Part shown: piece by piece, positions 54,690 through 63,850 of the stretch
Layout: every line of letters begins with the position of its first letter
Numbering within the stretch: position 1 is the first letter of the stretch
NCBI GenBank assembly: GCA_965230185.1
Contig: OZ245995.1
Span: 4,402,001-4,466,000 of the forward strand
From: Motiliproteus sp965230185
GTDB taxonomy: Bacteria; Pseudomonadota; Gammaproteobacteria; Pseudomonadales; Balneatricaceae
Direction: 5' to 3'
DNA length: 64,000 bases
The notes under the pieces: model-generated
What the model saw: the letters and a program-made list of their open reading frames with translations, nothing else
Databases searched by the model: none
What the model was told of the DNA's origin: nothing
Program-made: the position numbers and the translations under genes

Positions 54690-57600
54690 TTAGCCTGACA
54701 ATACACTTGCCATATCCTCGGGAGAAACTGCCTGAGGTGTTACCACCGCATCTTTGAGATTCAGCTTATTGCTCAACAGCAGGTCAAGATTTACGTCAAA
54801 TGATGATCTTTCTGGGTGGTGCAAAGTTGGTAGATAGATATTCACGTCTTTCTTCTGACCAATACGGTACACCCTGTCAGTTGCTTGAGCTTCTTTAGCA
54901 GGATTCCAATGCCGCTCTAAATGGATCACGTTGTTGGCACCAACGACCGTCAGCCCGACCCCTGCTGCCACAGGGGACATAATGAGAATTCCAAAGCCGG
55001 GCTTAGATTCGAACTGCGTGATTATCCCCTTCCGTGTCTCAGCCCCCTTCTTACTGGCAACAGCTTTTGTATCACCATTGATGATCTCAACAGGGATCGA
55101 AAAGATTTGTTGCAACCAGAGTTTCAGCAATCGTTGTAGTTTTTTGTTTATCAGGAAAATAAGAACTTTTTCATCTCGCTGCTGGATACTAGCGAGTAGA
55201 TTAACTACCGATTCGAGCTTGGCAGACAAATATGCGAATTGCTCTGCTTCCTTTCGTGAGCTGGAAAACATTTCGGCTTCATTTTCTAAACTTGGATGCA
55301 ATGACAACTGGCGAAGTTTCTGTAATGTCGAAAGAGCAATTGTTCTACGATCACTCCCTTCAACAGCTTGGTAATCCTTTAAAACCCCATCGTAGTTCTT
55401 CAGCTGCCGCCCCTTCATTACCATGCCCAATTCCGGTTGATAAACCCAATCTGGCTGGTTTGGCATTGGATGTCCTGTATAAATGCGTTTCTCCGGCAAG
55501 CCCTCTAGCTGGTCCTCCTTAAGCCTCCGAAGCATAAATAGCCCAACATCAGCTCGCAATTTCTCTCCAACTTCTTTCCTAATTGAAGCTTCAGACTCTT
55601 TATCCGCTGATGTAATGGGCTGTACATAGTGTTGCTTAAACTCGTCCCAATCACCTAACAATCCTGGCTGTGCTGTATCCATGATGCACCAAAAATCAGC
55701 CAGACTGTTTTCCACAGGTGTACCTGTTGCGAGTAGTTTAAAATCTGCTTTCAGCCCCTTCGCGGCGCGAGTTTGAAGAGTATTAGGATTTTTTATGTTT
55801 TGAGCTTCATCGAAAACAACCATACTCCAATCTATTCGACATAGAGAGAATTGGTAGTCACGAAGAGTCTGATAAGTAGCTAAGACCAAACGTTTTGGCT
55901 TATCCAGCCGATTGGCACCAAAACTTTTACCGACGTTCAAGGAATAACGGATAGCGTTTTCATCAAGATGATCATCTTCACCCACACGCTGTTTCGTTTC
56001 AGCTCGAGCTCCTTTCTGGCGATAGTTCTTAAGATCCCGGCCAGATTGAAGAACAACAACATCTTCAAAAGGGGATACTTTGAAGGTACTTGCTACCTCG
56101 TCTTCCCAATTTTCCAATAGACTCAACGGTGCGACAACCAAAACCGGTTTGCACGTTTTTTGTTGTTCTCGCAGATAACGGTAAAGCTCACTGATCCCAA
56201 CAAGTGACATGTAGGTTTTACCCAACCCCATATCATCAGCTAGCAATGCGCCTTGCAGACGAACAGGTTTATCCGTTTCTTCTTCGGTAGATTTTTTCGC
56301 CAGCCCCAGCAGCCAACGAATACCTTTTTCTTGATGTGGAAAAGGAGTTCTCTTGTATTGACTAAAATCTAAATCGAATACGATGTCAGCGGCTTCTTCG
56401 GATGCTTTACGTAAGGTCTCAAAATTAGATTCCAAATCTGCCAATTCAACCGTTGCTCGTTCCTCCTTCGTTTCTTCTGAATTCGGCTCAGGCTCCACCT
56501 CAGAGGCAATTCCTTTCGAAATATTGTCACGCACTTTGGTGACAACTTCTGCAACTTTTTCTCTATCGCTTATATCTATAGTCTCACCAGCAAAAGCAAA
56601 CTCTTCCGCACCTTGAGATTTAGCCTCTTTATAGCCTTCTTCGAATAGCTGAAGGTCTTCTTCCGTGGTAATCAAACTATTCAGACGTTCTGGTGAAGAA
56701 GATCCCGCTTCACCCTCAAACCAACGGATACCAGACTCATCAGTTTCGCCAAACTGCATAAAGGTAAACCGAGTTGCTCCCTTTACTCGAACAGAGAACC
56801 CAAGGTCGAGGTCAACTAATGAAGCATCAATAAAGGCACTGGGTGCCTTTAAAAATGCTTGAACTTGTTCTTTGGGGATATGGCGATGAGTAAGAATTTC
56901 ATGAGTCGCGGCTAACTTCTGTTCATCTAGGACAACAATCTTATCTTTAACCCGCAAAGAAGATTTACCACTTTCCTGACATTCCAATTGCCATTTTCGA
57001 CTTTCAAAATCATCAGGTTCGACCCCAACCCCGAAGTTTGGGGCCAAAACTAAACTACCGTCACTCTGAGTGACTGCGGTCAATCCAATCTTCTCCGGTT
57101 GTTCTACCGAAATATCCCGAAAGTGAGAAAGATCGATATCCATCCCTTCTAACTTAGCTTTTTGGAGCAACCCTATTAGCCAGAGATTCTTATCTTCCGT
57201 ATGATCGTCACTATTTATCTGATAGTCCTGAATAGAAGCTAAAGCCATAAATTCTGCGGGATGGAGGCGATATTGCTCAGTAGAACTTAAACAGAGATAG
57301 GGACCACGTAGCTGAAATTTTGGTACCCGTTCACCCTGACTTGTAATAGGAATCAGCTGAACTTCAAAATTGGATCGAAATGTTTCTCCCTTAATAGAAG
57401 TTTCGTACTTTCCGTCAAACCTAGGAGGCAATCTTAGGAGCTGCTCCCCATCCTCTTCCAGCGCGGCAACAACAGGTGAAGGCACAACAAACCCATTAGC
57501 GATCTGTTCCGCTTCTCCCTGCTCTTGAAGCATTTTGAGATAAGTGTATTGAAGCAGAAGATAGGGAGAAGCATTACCTTCTGAACATGCATCAAAAAGT

Positions 57601-57707
57601 GATTTCTCTAGAACAAAGTTAATACCCTCAGAATCTGGGATAGCATCAAAACATTCATCAACTTTTTCGTGACCGAGAAATCCTTTGAGCAGTTCTTTAA
57701 ACTTCAT
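54690..57707 (-). CDS. zorD: Zorya type I protein ZorD (SNF2-type helicase/nuclease partner)
   Basis: 1005 aa. Residues 1-440 are a family-specific N-terminal part. Then comes a SNF2/RAD54-like core: Walker A GLGKT (494-498), DEAQ box (633-636), TGTPVENSLADFWCIMD, and motif VI DRVYRIGQ near residue 955. In Zorya type I, ZorD is the DNA-acting effector recruited after the ZorAB motor senses phage entry. It follows zorC by 35 bp and is the last gene of the operon. Confidence 0.85.
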   Translation of the reverse strand: MKFKELLKGFLGHEKVDECFDAIPDSEGINFVLEKSLFDACSEGNASPYLLLQYTYLKMLQEQGEAEQIANGFVVPSPVVAALEEDGEQLLRLPPRFDGKYETSIKGETFRSNFEVQLIPITSQGERVPKFQLRGPYLCLSSTEQYRLHPAEFMALASIQDYQINSDDHTEDKNLWLIGLLQKAKLEGMDIDLSHFRDISVEQPEKIGLTAVTQSDGSLVLAPNFGVGVEPDDFESRKWQLECQESGKSSLRVKDKIVVLDEQKLAATHEILTHRHIPKEQVQAFLKAPSAFIDASLVDLDLGFSVRVKGATRFTFMQFGETDESGIRWFEGEAGSSSPERLNSLITTEEDLQLFEEGYKEAKSQGAEEFAFAGETIDISDREKVAEVVTKVRDNISKGIASEVEPEPNSEETKEERATVELADLESNFETLRKASEEAADIVFDLDFSQYKRTPFPHQEKGIRWLLGLAKKSTEEETDKPVRLQGALLADDMGLGKTYMSLVGISELYRYLREQQKTCKPVLVVAPLSLLENWEDEVASTFKVSPFEDVVVLQSGRDLKNYRQKGARAETKQRVGEDDHLDENAIRYSLNVGKSFGANRLDKPKRLVLATYQTLRDYQFSLCRIDWSMVVFDEAQNIKNPNTLQTRAAKGLKADFKLLATGTPVENSLADFWCIMDTAQPGLLGDWDEFKQHYVQPITSADKESEASIRKEVGEKLRADVGLFMLRRLKEDQLEGLPEKRIYTGHPMPNQPDWVYQPELGMVMKGRQLKNYDGVLKDYQAVEGSDRRTIALSTLQKLRQLSLHPSLENEAEMFSSSRKEAEQFAYLSAKLESVVNLLASIQQRDEKVLIFLINKKLQRLLKLWLQQIFSIPVEIINGDTKAVASKKGAETRKGIITQFESKPGFGILIMSPVAAGVGLTVVGANNVIHLERHWNPAKEAQATDRVYRIGQKKDVNIYLPTLHHPERSSFDVNLDLLLSNKLNLKDAVVTPQAVSPEDMASVLSG

Positions 57708-57742
57708 TTAATGTCCACCTTTCATGTTCTTCGCCAAATGGT

Positions 57743-60136
57743 CTAAGTCTTATTCAAACATTCCTTACACCACTTCGTATATCCATCCTTATTTTTCTTA
57801 GACTTATAGAAACTCTGTAAAGGCTTGACCACATCACAGCCACTGCACACTTTCATGTTGGATGAAGACTCATTCTTCGGGTGAGCTCTTTCTTTCCTTG
57901 CAAACCAAATCCCAGAAGAGCACTCAAACCACTTATTGCTACCCCGAATCAATTGGGTTGAAACTTGTTCATGTGTCAGAAAAGTTCGCTGATATATTTG
58001 CTCAACAGTGAGGCCAGGCTGTTCTTGTAAGAGAGTTAAAATTTGAGTTGCCTCTGGATCATCTGGCGCTCCTAGACCTACCTCCGTTTTTATATTTTCA
58101 GCATCCGTGGAATCTGCTTGCCTCCCCCTTTTTGCATAGACCCTAGGTTTAACCTGACGGCGGCGCTGTTGTGCTTTTGATGCTTTTTGAATGACATCAT
58201 CTAACTTTCGTTCAGGCGCTTGATCCAGCCTATTCTCCAGCAAATACCATCCACCTTTCCCCGCGCCAAAAACATTTCCTTCCTCGGAAAATAAGACTTC
58301 TTTAACTTCTTCTCTGCTAAGCGAGGTCCTAGAAATTATTTCCTGAATCGATAAGTAGTTAAGCCCTTTTAGAACACTTTTAACTTCTTCAAGTGCAGCA
58401 GGATTAACCTCCTTCGTTTCTGTAGGTTCTGGCTTGCCAGCAAAGTATGTGCTTCCAATATTTAAACCTTCCATAAAGGCTGTATCTGTAACTTCTGTAG
58501 CACTCCTGGCCGCAACTTCCCCCTTTAAAGAAGCACGTTCCAAGGGAGCTCTATTGGAGGGGGCGTTGTTCGGCCAATCAGGTTGATAAGCTGGTTCTTC
58601 AGGCTCTATTTCAACCGAGAGAGCGGACGGGATTGTATTAATAGATCCGTGATAGCCAGAAATACCATAAAGTTTCTTATACAGTCGGTAATCTTCTCGT
58701 GAGAACAAACTTTCAACATCCAGATCGATCCCATAAGATTGAAGATACCGAATCGCTTTGTACTGCCATAGACAATTTTTAGGTGCATGGGTGATGGCAG
58801 TAGACGGGCTACCCTTTCCATATTCCCTAATGTACCGTTGGTTCAATCCCTGACTGATCTGATGCCTTGTAAAGTGTTTTACACCGTAGTTTAAAAGGTT
58901 CGCAGATCGAGCTAGAGCCGGGTAAATCCATATTTTGAAACTATGAGTCCCCTCCACAATATGAAGGTCACCAATCTGGAGATAAATCATTGAAATGTTG
59001 GGATCTGAGACCGTTGCATAATCCGGAATTTCATTCTTGTCATAGTTATTACGAACATATTTGTCTGCATGACGGGACAAAAAAAGGCGAGAAACAGAAA
59101 CTAATTTTTGCTCTAACAAGCCTTCGAGGAAACGCCGTCGAGAAGGAAACATTCGTTTCAGATCAGAGTTTCCTGACTCCTCCCCATAGGATTCCAAAAC
59201 CCGTAGGAAGAGGTTTAGATCAAATCTCGACAACCATCCTTTAACCTTAGAAATCCGTGTATCACCAAGCAGCGCCCACCACTGCTGATATCGAGGATGG
59301 GACTGAGGAACCCTTGGGTCACCAGCGATAGACAACAACACAGACTGCCATTCATCAGAAATACCAGAAACCTCAGATCTGTCTATCAACACGGAAAGAA
59401 CTTCATGCCCTAATAGCTTTCCATCTGCGCCAGGGGCCAAATAAACCTCTTTTTTGCAAACTTCAGCCAAAACAGGGGCATCAGAGCCAACAGGAATACT
59501 TTTTAAAGTTTCTAAATAGTATGTGTACCGGCAAATCTCTAGGAATCGCCCACGGCCAAACCCTTCTATACCGAAGCGCCGAAAACATACATCTAGATCA
59601 TAGTTTTGATTTTTAGCCCACTGAACAACTGAGGTAGGCCCCGATCGATCGAATAGCACCTCTTTATACTCAGCCATTTTTCCGAGATCACTTTCTCCCT
59701 CGGCTGAGTGCTTTAGCTGCTCCTTAAGTAGCTTACAGAGCTGATCAAAATTGGCACTGGATGCTAGCTCATCAAACCGCTTGAAGAAAATTTCAACAAG
59801 CTGCAATAGACTGAGCCGACTAATTGGATTTCTAGGTTGGGTCAGTTTCCGTAGAAAGTTTTCATCAAACTTAAAGGAAGAAAACTCTTTAGATCGCAGT
59901 AACAGATAGGTTACTGCGCGCACATCGATTGGCTTTTTAATACAATCTGGGATTCGATGGTCTTGACCGCTCACCTTTAGGCGCAAAAATTCTCGACACG
60001 CTTCCTTAAACGAGTCAGATCCTTTACCTGCACTTTTTGCTAACGACTGAAGCTTCTCAATCTCTTTGTTGAGACGAGAAAAATCTGCTGGTTTCCACTC
60101 CGGCAGATTAATGTCTAAATTTGGTAACCTAGCCAA
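57743..60136 (-). CDS. zorC: Zorya type I protein ZorC with extra C-terminal domains
   Basis: 797 aa. The first about 520 residues are the ZorC/EH-signature region (the VEGTHSFKIWIYPALARS segment is characteristic). The remaining about 270 residues are unusual. They contain two winged-helix-like units, each ending in a GGWYL- or GIWFA-type wing (about 570-640 and 700-755), a basic linker, and a terminal zinc finger (Cys764/767 and Cys790/793). ZorC binds DNA in type I systems; the extension would add DNA or chromatin contacts. It lies 2 bp from zorB. As I recall, ZorC is usually nearer 550 aa. Confidence 0.8.
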   Translation of the reverse strand: MARLPNLDINLPEWKPADFSRLNKEIEKLQSLAKSAGKGSDSFKEACREFLRLKVSGQDHRIPDCIKKPIDVRAVTYLLLRSKEFSSFKFDENFLRKLTQPRNPISRLSLLQLVEIFFKRFDELASSANFDQLCKLLKEQLKHSAEGESDLGKMAEYKEVLFDRSGPTSVVQWAKNQNYDLDVCFRRFGIEGFGRGRFLEICRYTYYLETLKSIPVGSDAPVLAEVCKKEVYLAPGADGKLLGHEVLSVLIDRSEVSGISDEWQSVLLSIAGDPRVPQSHPRYQQWWALLGDTRISKVKGWLSRFDLNLFLRVLESYGEESGNSDLKRMFPSRRRFLEGLLEQKLVSVSRLFLSRHADKYVRNNYDKNEIPDYATVSDPNISMIYLQIGDLHIVEGTHSFKIWIYPALARSANLLNYGVKHFTRHQISQGLNQRYIREYGKGSPSTAITHAPKNCLWQYKAIRYLQSYGIDLDVESLFSREDYRLYKKLYGISGYHGSINTIPSALSVEIEPEEPAYQPDWPNNAPSNRAPLERASLKGEVAARSATEVTDTAFMEGLNIGSTYFAGKPEPTETKEVNPAALEEVKSVLKGLNYLSIQEIISRTSLSREEVKEVLFSEEGNVFGAGKGGWYLLENRLDQAPERKLDDVIQKASKAQQRRRQVKPRVYAKRGRQADSTDAENIKTEVGLGAPDDPEATQILTLLQEQPGLTVEQIYQRTFLTHEQVSTQLIRGSNKWFECSSGIWFARKERAHPKNESSSNMKVCSGCDVVKPLQSFYKSKKNKDGYTKWCKECLNKT

Positions 60137-60138
60137 GG

Positions 60139-60873
60139 CTACTGCTCCAACATTTTCTGAAGATTTTTATAATCCTCCAGTGTTGGCTGCTTCACTGTAA
60201 ACCGAATATCGATTCGCCGATTACGACTAAAATCTTCTTCTGTCACCTGTTCTCCGCGTAAAGGACGCGTTTCGCCATAACCACTAACAGAAAAAAGCGG
60301 TGTACCACTGTAATTATTCAAATCATCTAAACGGTCTCCTTCTGGAAGATTCTCATTCCAGAAGTTCCACACTGAAATGGCTCGGAAAGTCGAAAGTCCC
60401 CAATTCCCCATTTCTCTAGGAGAAGGTCTCATGTCTGTATGGCCTTCTATAAAAATAGTATCCAAATACTTCCATCTATCTCTTTTTTCTATTGCTTGAT
60501 GTAGTACCTGGCCAATCTGAATGGCATTAACTTCATACTGTTGCGGAATTCGATGCTGGTCAGAATCAAACGTCAACAAGTCATTCTCTATACGGATCAC
60601 AGAGTCATTATCCGTAACCAGCACCTTGATATCCCTTTCCAATAGTTCTTGCTGGATCTCTCGTACAATTTCTCGCCTTATTTGCTCCGCTTTCGCCAAT
60701 TTCCGGACAACATCTTTTACTTCAAAACGAGTTTTTGTAAGTTCCAGAATAAGAGCGAGCGAAGCCAATACAAAGACAACAAGCAAACCGGACATAATGT
60801 CCGAAAAAGATATCCAATAGGGATTCTCTTCGTCGGTTTGGTGGTTTTGATGACGCTGGCTACCAAGCTTCAT
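60139..60873 (-). CDS. zorB: Zorya protein ZorB (MotB/OmpA-like)
   Basis: 244 aa inner-membrane stator partner. A single membrane helix (about residues 24-46) starts with SFSDIMSGLL; Asp25 is the expected proton-carrying residue as in MotB. A periplasmic OmpA-like peptidoglycan-binding domain follows, with FIEGHTDMRPS (Asp147), SGYGETRP and NRRIDIRF. Its start overlaps the zorA stop by 4 nt. Confidence 0.9.
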   Translation of the reverse strand: MKLGSQRHQNHQTDEENPYWISFSDIMSGLLVVFVLASLALILELTKTRFEVKDVVRKLAKAEQIRREIVREIQQELLERDIKVLVTDNDSVIRIENDLLTFDSDQHRIPQQYEVNAIQIGQVLHQAIEKRDRWKYLDTIFIEGHTDMRPSPREMGNWGLSTFRAISVWNFWNENLPEGDRLDDLNNYSGTPLFSVSGYGETRPLRGEQVTEEDFSRNRRIDIRFTVKQPTLEDYKNLQKMLEQ

Positions 60874-62816
60874 ACTCCTACTCCGACCTTACCCTCAATT
60901 TCATCTAGAACATTAGATATGGCCTGAACGGCACGTGTCATATCGCTAAGATACACAGCTGTTTGCTTATTCCAGACGTCCATTCGGTCTGCGGTTTGGG
61001 AATTGACTTTATTGCCATATTGTTCCATCAATGAGGCAACTTTCAGCTCCAAGTTTTCGACCTCCTCGCCCAGTGCAGAAACAAAACTACGCATATGTTT
61101 TTCCATTGCTTCAAAACTATTTTCTGCATGCGAAGTTGCTTGGCCCATTTGCTCGGTAACCGAACTAAGCTGAAGTCGAAGTTGGTCAAACTTATCAAAT
61201 AGCTCCTGGTTTAATTCAGCTACCAGCTGGTTATCTTGTGCTACCTGTTTGGATGTTTCCGCTGCCGTAGACACCTCTTCTCCCAAAGCAAGAGCCGCTT
61301 CCTTAGTATTTGCCGATAACAAGCCAAGCTGATTTGCGGCTCCTTGCATTTGTGTTGCCGCTCGCTCATTGGCCTCAGACAACTTAGATAAATTCTCCTG
61401 AAGCTGAATGACTTTATCGCTTATGCTTCTGAACGACTGCTCCTGCTTTTCAACCAAACGTTCCACTTGATGAGTCAACTCATCGCCATGAGTCTTAAGG
61501 GACTGGACACTCTTATCCAGGTTTTCTTGCCTTACACGATCGATATTGCGCTGCTCTTCAACCTGTTGAGCAAGATCATCTTGCATTTGGCTAGAGGCCT
61601 CACGCGCCGCAGCAAAAGATTTTTCGATCTCATCTTTGAAAACAACATGCCTTTCAGCATCCAATTGGCGCTGAGTTTGAAGTTGTTCTCGGAATGCAGC
61701 AGAACGTTCCTTATCTTGCCGATCTGACTCTTCATGATGATTATTAAGACGCTCGACAAAACCACTCATCTCCGATCCGAGTTTAGACACAGCTTCATTT
61801 ACATCTTTAGATGCTGCTTCCATCATTTCCTTTTGCTTCTGACCTGCGCTACCCACGCCCTCCAAATACTTGTCCATCACCTCTTCAAGTAGGTTTTGTG
61901 TGCCATTCTGTGCACCATCAACAAGAGATTTAATTGCCGGAGCCATAATCTGATTGAGGCTATCCTCTAGACCGGATCGAATCTCTCCGGTGGCATCCTT
62001 CAAGGCTTCCTGCATCCGATCGCCAATCTTTTCAGCAAGCCCTTGCATTGTTTCCATACTGTTTTTGGAATACTCAGAAATGGAAACTAATGACTGTTCA
62101 GCATTGATACGTGGGTAAAGGTAATCAAGCGTATTTTGTAATTCTGAAATATCAGAGCGAACACCCCGTTCAAGTAACTTCTCCAAAAAGTTAAAAATCA
62201 AGCTACTGCCTACACCCCAGACAGATGTCATAAAGGCGATTGCGGCTCCGCTTATCACTCCGCTAATGCCCCCCTGAAAATCAGCAAGCCCTTCAGGATT
62301 ATTGAAGTCGATACCAGTTAGTTGACTTAACCCCATTTGCAGCCCGGCAAAAGTACCCAAAACACCTATAGCGGTAAGAAAGCCTGGCACCGCTGCCAAT
62401 AACCGGTTTTCCGTCAGCCCCCTGGCCAAGCTGTGGGTATTAAAGAAATGGGCCGCATCCAGAGTATTAAAAAGTCTTTCACCATCCATCGAATCAACTA
62501 ACGATTCATCAAACTCTTTCCACAAGCGGCCATACTTTGGATGCGCTAGCGCCTTTTGTGAAAGATCTCGGCGTTTGGCTGCCAATTCGCTCTGATCGAC
62601 GGAATGGATCAATTTGGAATAGAATCGTACCTGCCCCTTCGCTTGGAAGAATTTAACCAATGCAAACAAGAAGAAGAGGGCTGCTACTGCTAGCAAAAAG
62701 GCAACAATCGTTGCACTCATTCCAGCAGCGGTATCAATCTGCCCATTAACAAGCGTCGAGAAATCCGGCAGCAAGCGTGCCAAAGAAAAGGTAGGCTGTT
62801 CCATATACAACTCCAT
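60870..62816 (-). CDS. zorA: Zorya protein ZorA (MotA-like motor with coiled-coil tail)
   Basis: 648 aa. Membrane helices at about residues 33-57, 139-163 and 183-210 form the MotA/ExbB-type proton channel part (VPGFLTAIGVLGTFAGLQMG is typical). A cytoplasmic tail of more than 400 residues follows, largely coiled coil and rich in Gln/Glu, ending near KVGVGV. In Zorya the ZorA5B2 motor senses envelope disturbance by phage, and the long tail passes the signal to ZorC/ZorD. The more likely start is the ATG at residue 5 (62804), which has TGGAG upstream. Confidence 0.9.
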   Translation of the reverse strand: MELYMEQPTFSLARLLPDFSTLVNGQIDTAAGMSATIVAFLLAVAALFFLFALVKFFQAKGQVRFYSKLIHSVDQSELAAKRRDLSQKALAHPKYGRLWKEFDESLVDSMDGERLFNTLDAAHFFNTHSLARGLTENRLLAAVPGFLTAIGVLGTFAGLQMGLSQLTGIDFNNPEGLADFQGGISGVISGAAIAFMTSVWGVGSSLIFNFLEKLLERGVRSDISELQNTLDYLYPRINAEQSLVSISEYSKNSMETMQGLAEKIGDRMQEALKDATGEIRSGLEDSLNQIMAPAIKSLVDGAQNGTQNLLEEVMDKYLEGVGSAGQKQKEMMEAASKDVNEAVSKLGSEMSGFVERLNNHHEESDRQDKERSAAFREQLQTQRQLDAERHVVFKDEIEKSFAAAREASSQMQDDLAQQVEEQRNIDRVRQENLDKSVQSLKTHGDELTHQVERLVEKQEQSFRSISDKVIQLQENLSKLSEANERAATQMQGAANQLGLLSANTKEAALALGEEVSTAAETSKQVAQDNQLVAELNQELFDKFDQLRLQLSSVTEQMGQATSHAENSFEAMEKHMRSFVSALGEEVENLELKVASLMEQYGNKVNSQTADRMDVWNKQTAVYLSDMTRAVQAISNVLDEIEGKVGVGV

Positions 62817-62957
62817 TTTGGCTGTAAAAAATCCAGCCGCACCACAAAAATCCTATTAGTCCATGGCGCTATTAGTGATCACTTAATTATAAGAAGCTTG
62901 GCCAGAAAGGATATGGCCTAAATCAAGCAAACCGAACAATCGTTTACGTTGTTTAAA
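62817..62957 (-). promoter_or_regulatory. Promoter region of the Zorya operon
   Basis: On the minus strand a perfect TATAAT lies at 62891-62886, about 75 bp before zorA. The -35 region is poor. Nearby GGCC...GGCC arms (GGCCATATCC / CTGGCC) form a small dyad. So zor may be transcribed separately from the ASCH gene. Confidence 0.4.
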
Positions 62958-63647
62958 TCAAGCAACCTCTACCCACTCCACCGCAGAGACTATTCCCCAA
63001 TTCCCTTTAGAATTTGGTCTTCTCCATTTGGCGGTCTGCATTCGACTGAGATAACTTAAGGCTTCACTGTAATGGTGAAAGACTTGCTCATCCCCCTTAT
63101 CGCCAACTCGATAGACTCCCTTTCCATTCTTACAATCTTCAGTAAACACAGAACCATCCTTTGCAACAGGAACCTTTCTAATAGCCGAAACAAAAGCTCC
63201 TATATTTCCATCAACCTGTACCCTTGCAACAGGAACTACTTCATCCACTTCAGGCTTCTTTTTATGTTTCAGTAATTTCTCAATATTGGCCCGTACGTCT
63301 TCTGCCAAATTAACCCAAGTTACAGCACCGTTGGGATGTTCATAGGGAATCGGCTGATCAAATTTCACGGCATCTACGAGAACCCAAGCATAATTCCATT
63401 TATCCAACACTCCTGATTCAATTTCCTTCAATGACACACGGTGTTTTTCTTGATTGGTTAAAGCCTGCTCACGGGTTACTGGCCCAAGCGTCCGAACCAA
63501 GCGGGCAGCACCAATAATAACTCCTGATCCTTTTCGAATTATCGCTACCCAACCTCGCTTGGACGTATCCCTGGAGCGCATCTCCCAGCATTTCTGCCCT
63601 TCTACTACATATGACGCAAATGGATCCTTGATGACCAAACCTTGCAT
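62958..63647 (-). CDS. ASCH-domain protein
   Basis: 229 aa. The first about 110 residues are an ASCH domain (LVIKDPFASYVVEGQKCWEM, GVIIGAARLV), a PUA-like fold that binds RNA or modified nucleotides. The C-terminal half contains a basic linker and a region with HHYSEALSYLSRMQ that I cannot assign. It is on the same strand as the Zorya operon, 142 bp upstream of zorA. ASCH proteins turn up in defence islands as sensors or small nucleases; its link to Zorya is by position only. Confidence 0.75.
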   Translation of the reverse strand: MQGLVIKDPFASYVVEGQKCWEMRSRDTSKRGWVAIIRKGSGVIIGAARLVRTLGPVTREQALTNQEKHRVSLKEIESGVLDKWNYAWVLVDAVKFDQPIPYEHPNGAVTWVNLAEDVRANIEKLLKHKKKPEVDEVVPVARVQVDGNIGAFVSAIRKVPVAKDGSVFTEDCKNGKGVYRVGDKGDEQVFHHYSEALSYLSRMQTAKWRRPNSKGNWGIVSAVEWVEVA

Positions 63648-63850
63648 TAATGATTCCTCATGAATTTCTGACGGCTATTTCTAAATCATATAAAGCAGAA
63701 ACAACACCAACCCATACAACCTTTTGAATTAACTGGAATTTACAACAATTTATCGATATTAAACCAATTCAGCCCATAAACATTGATAATTTTTATTACT
63801 TAGCTATAAGATTTGATACATTCATAGAAATCTTGCCAGGTAAAAGTTTC
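63648..63850. other. Intergenic region between divergent ASCH and right-edge genes
   Basis: AT-rich, about 200 bp, with no clear operator. It must contain the promoters of both divergent genes. Confidence 0.35.
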
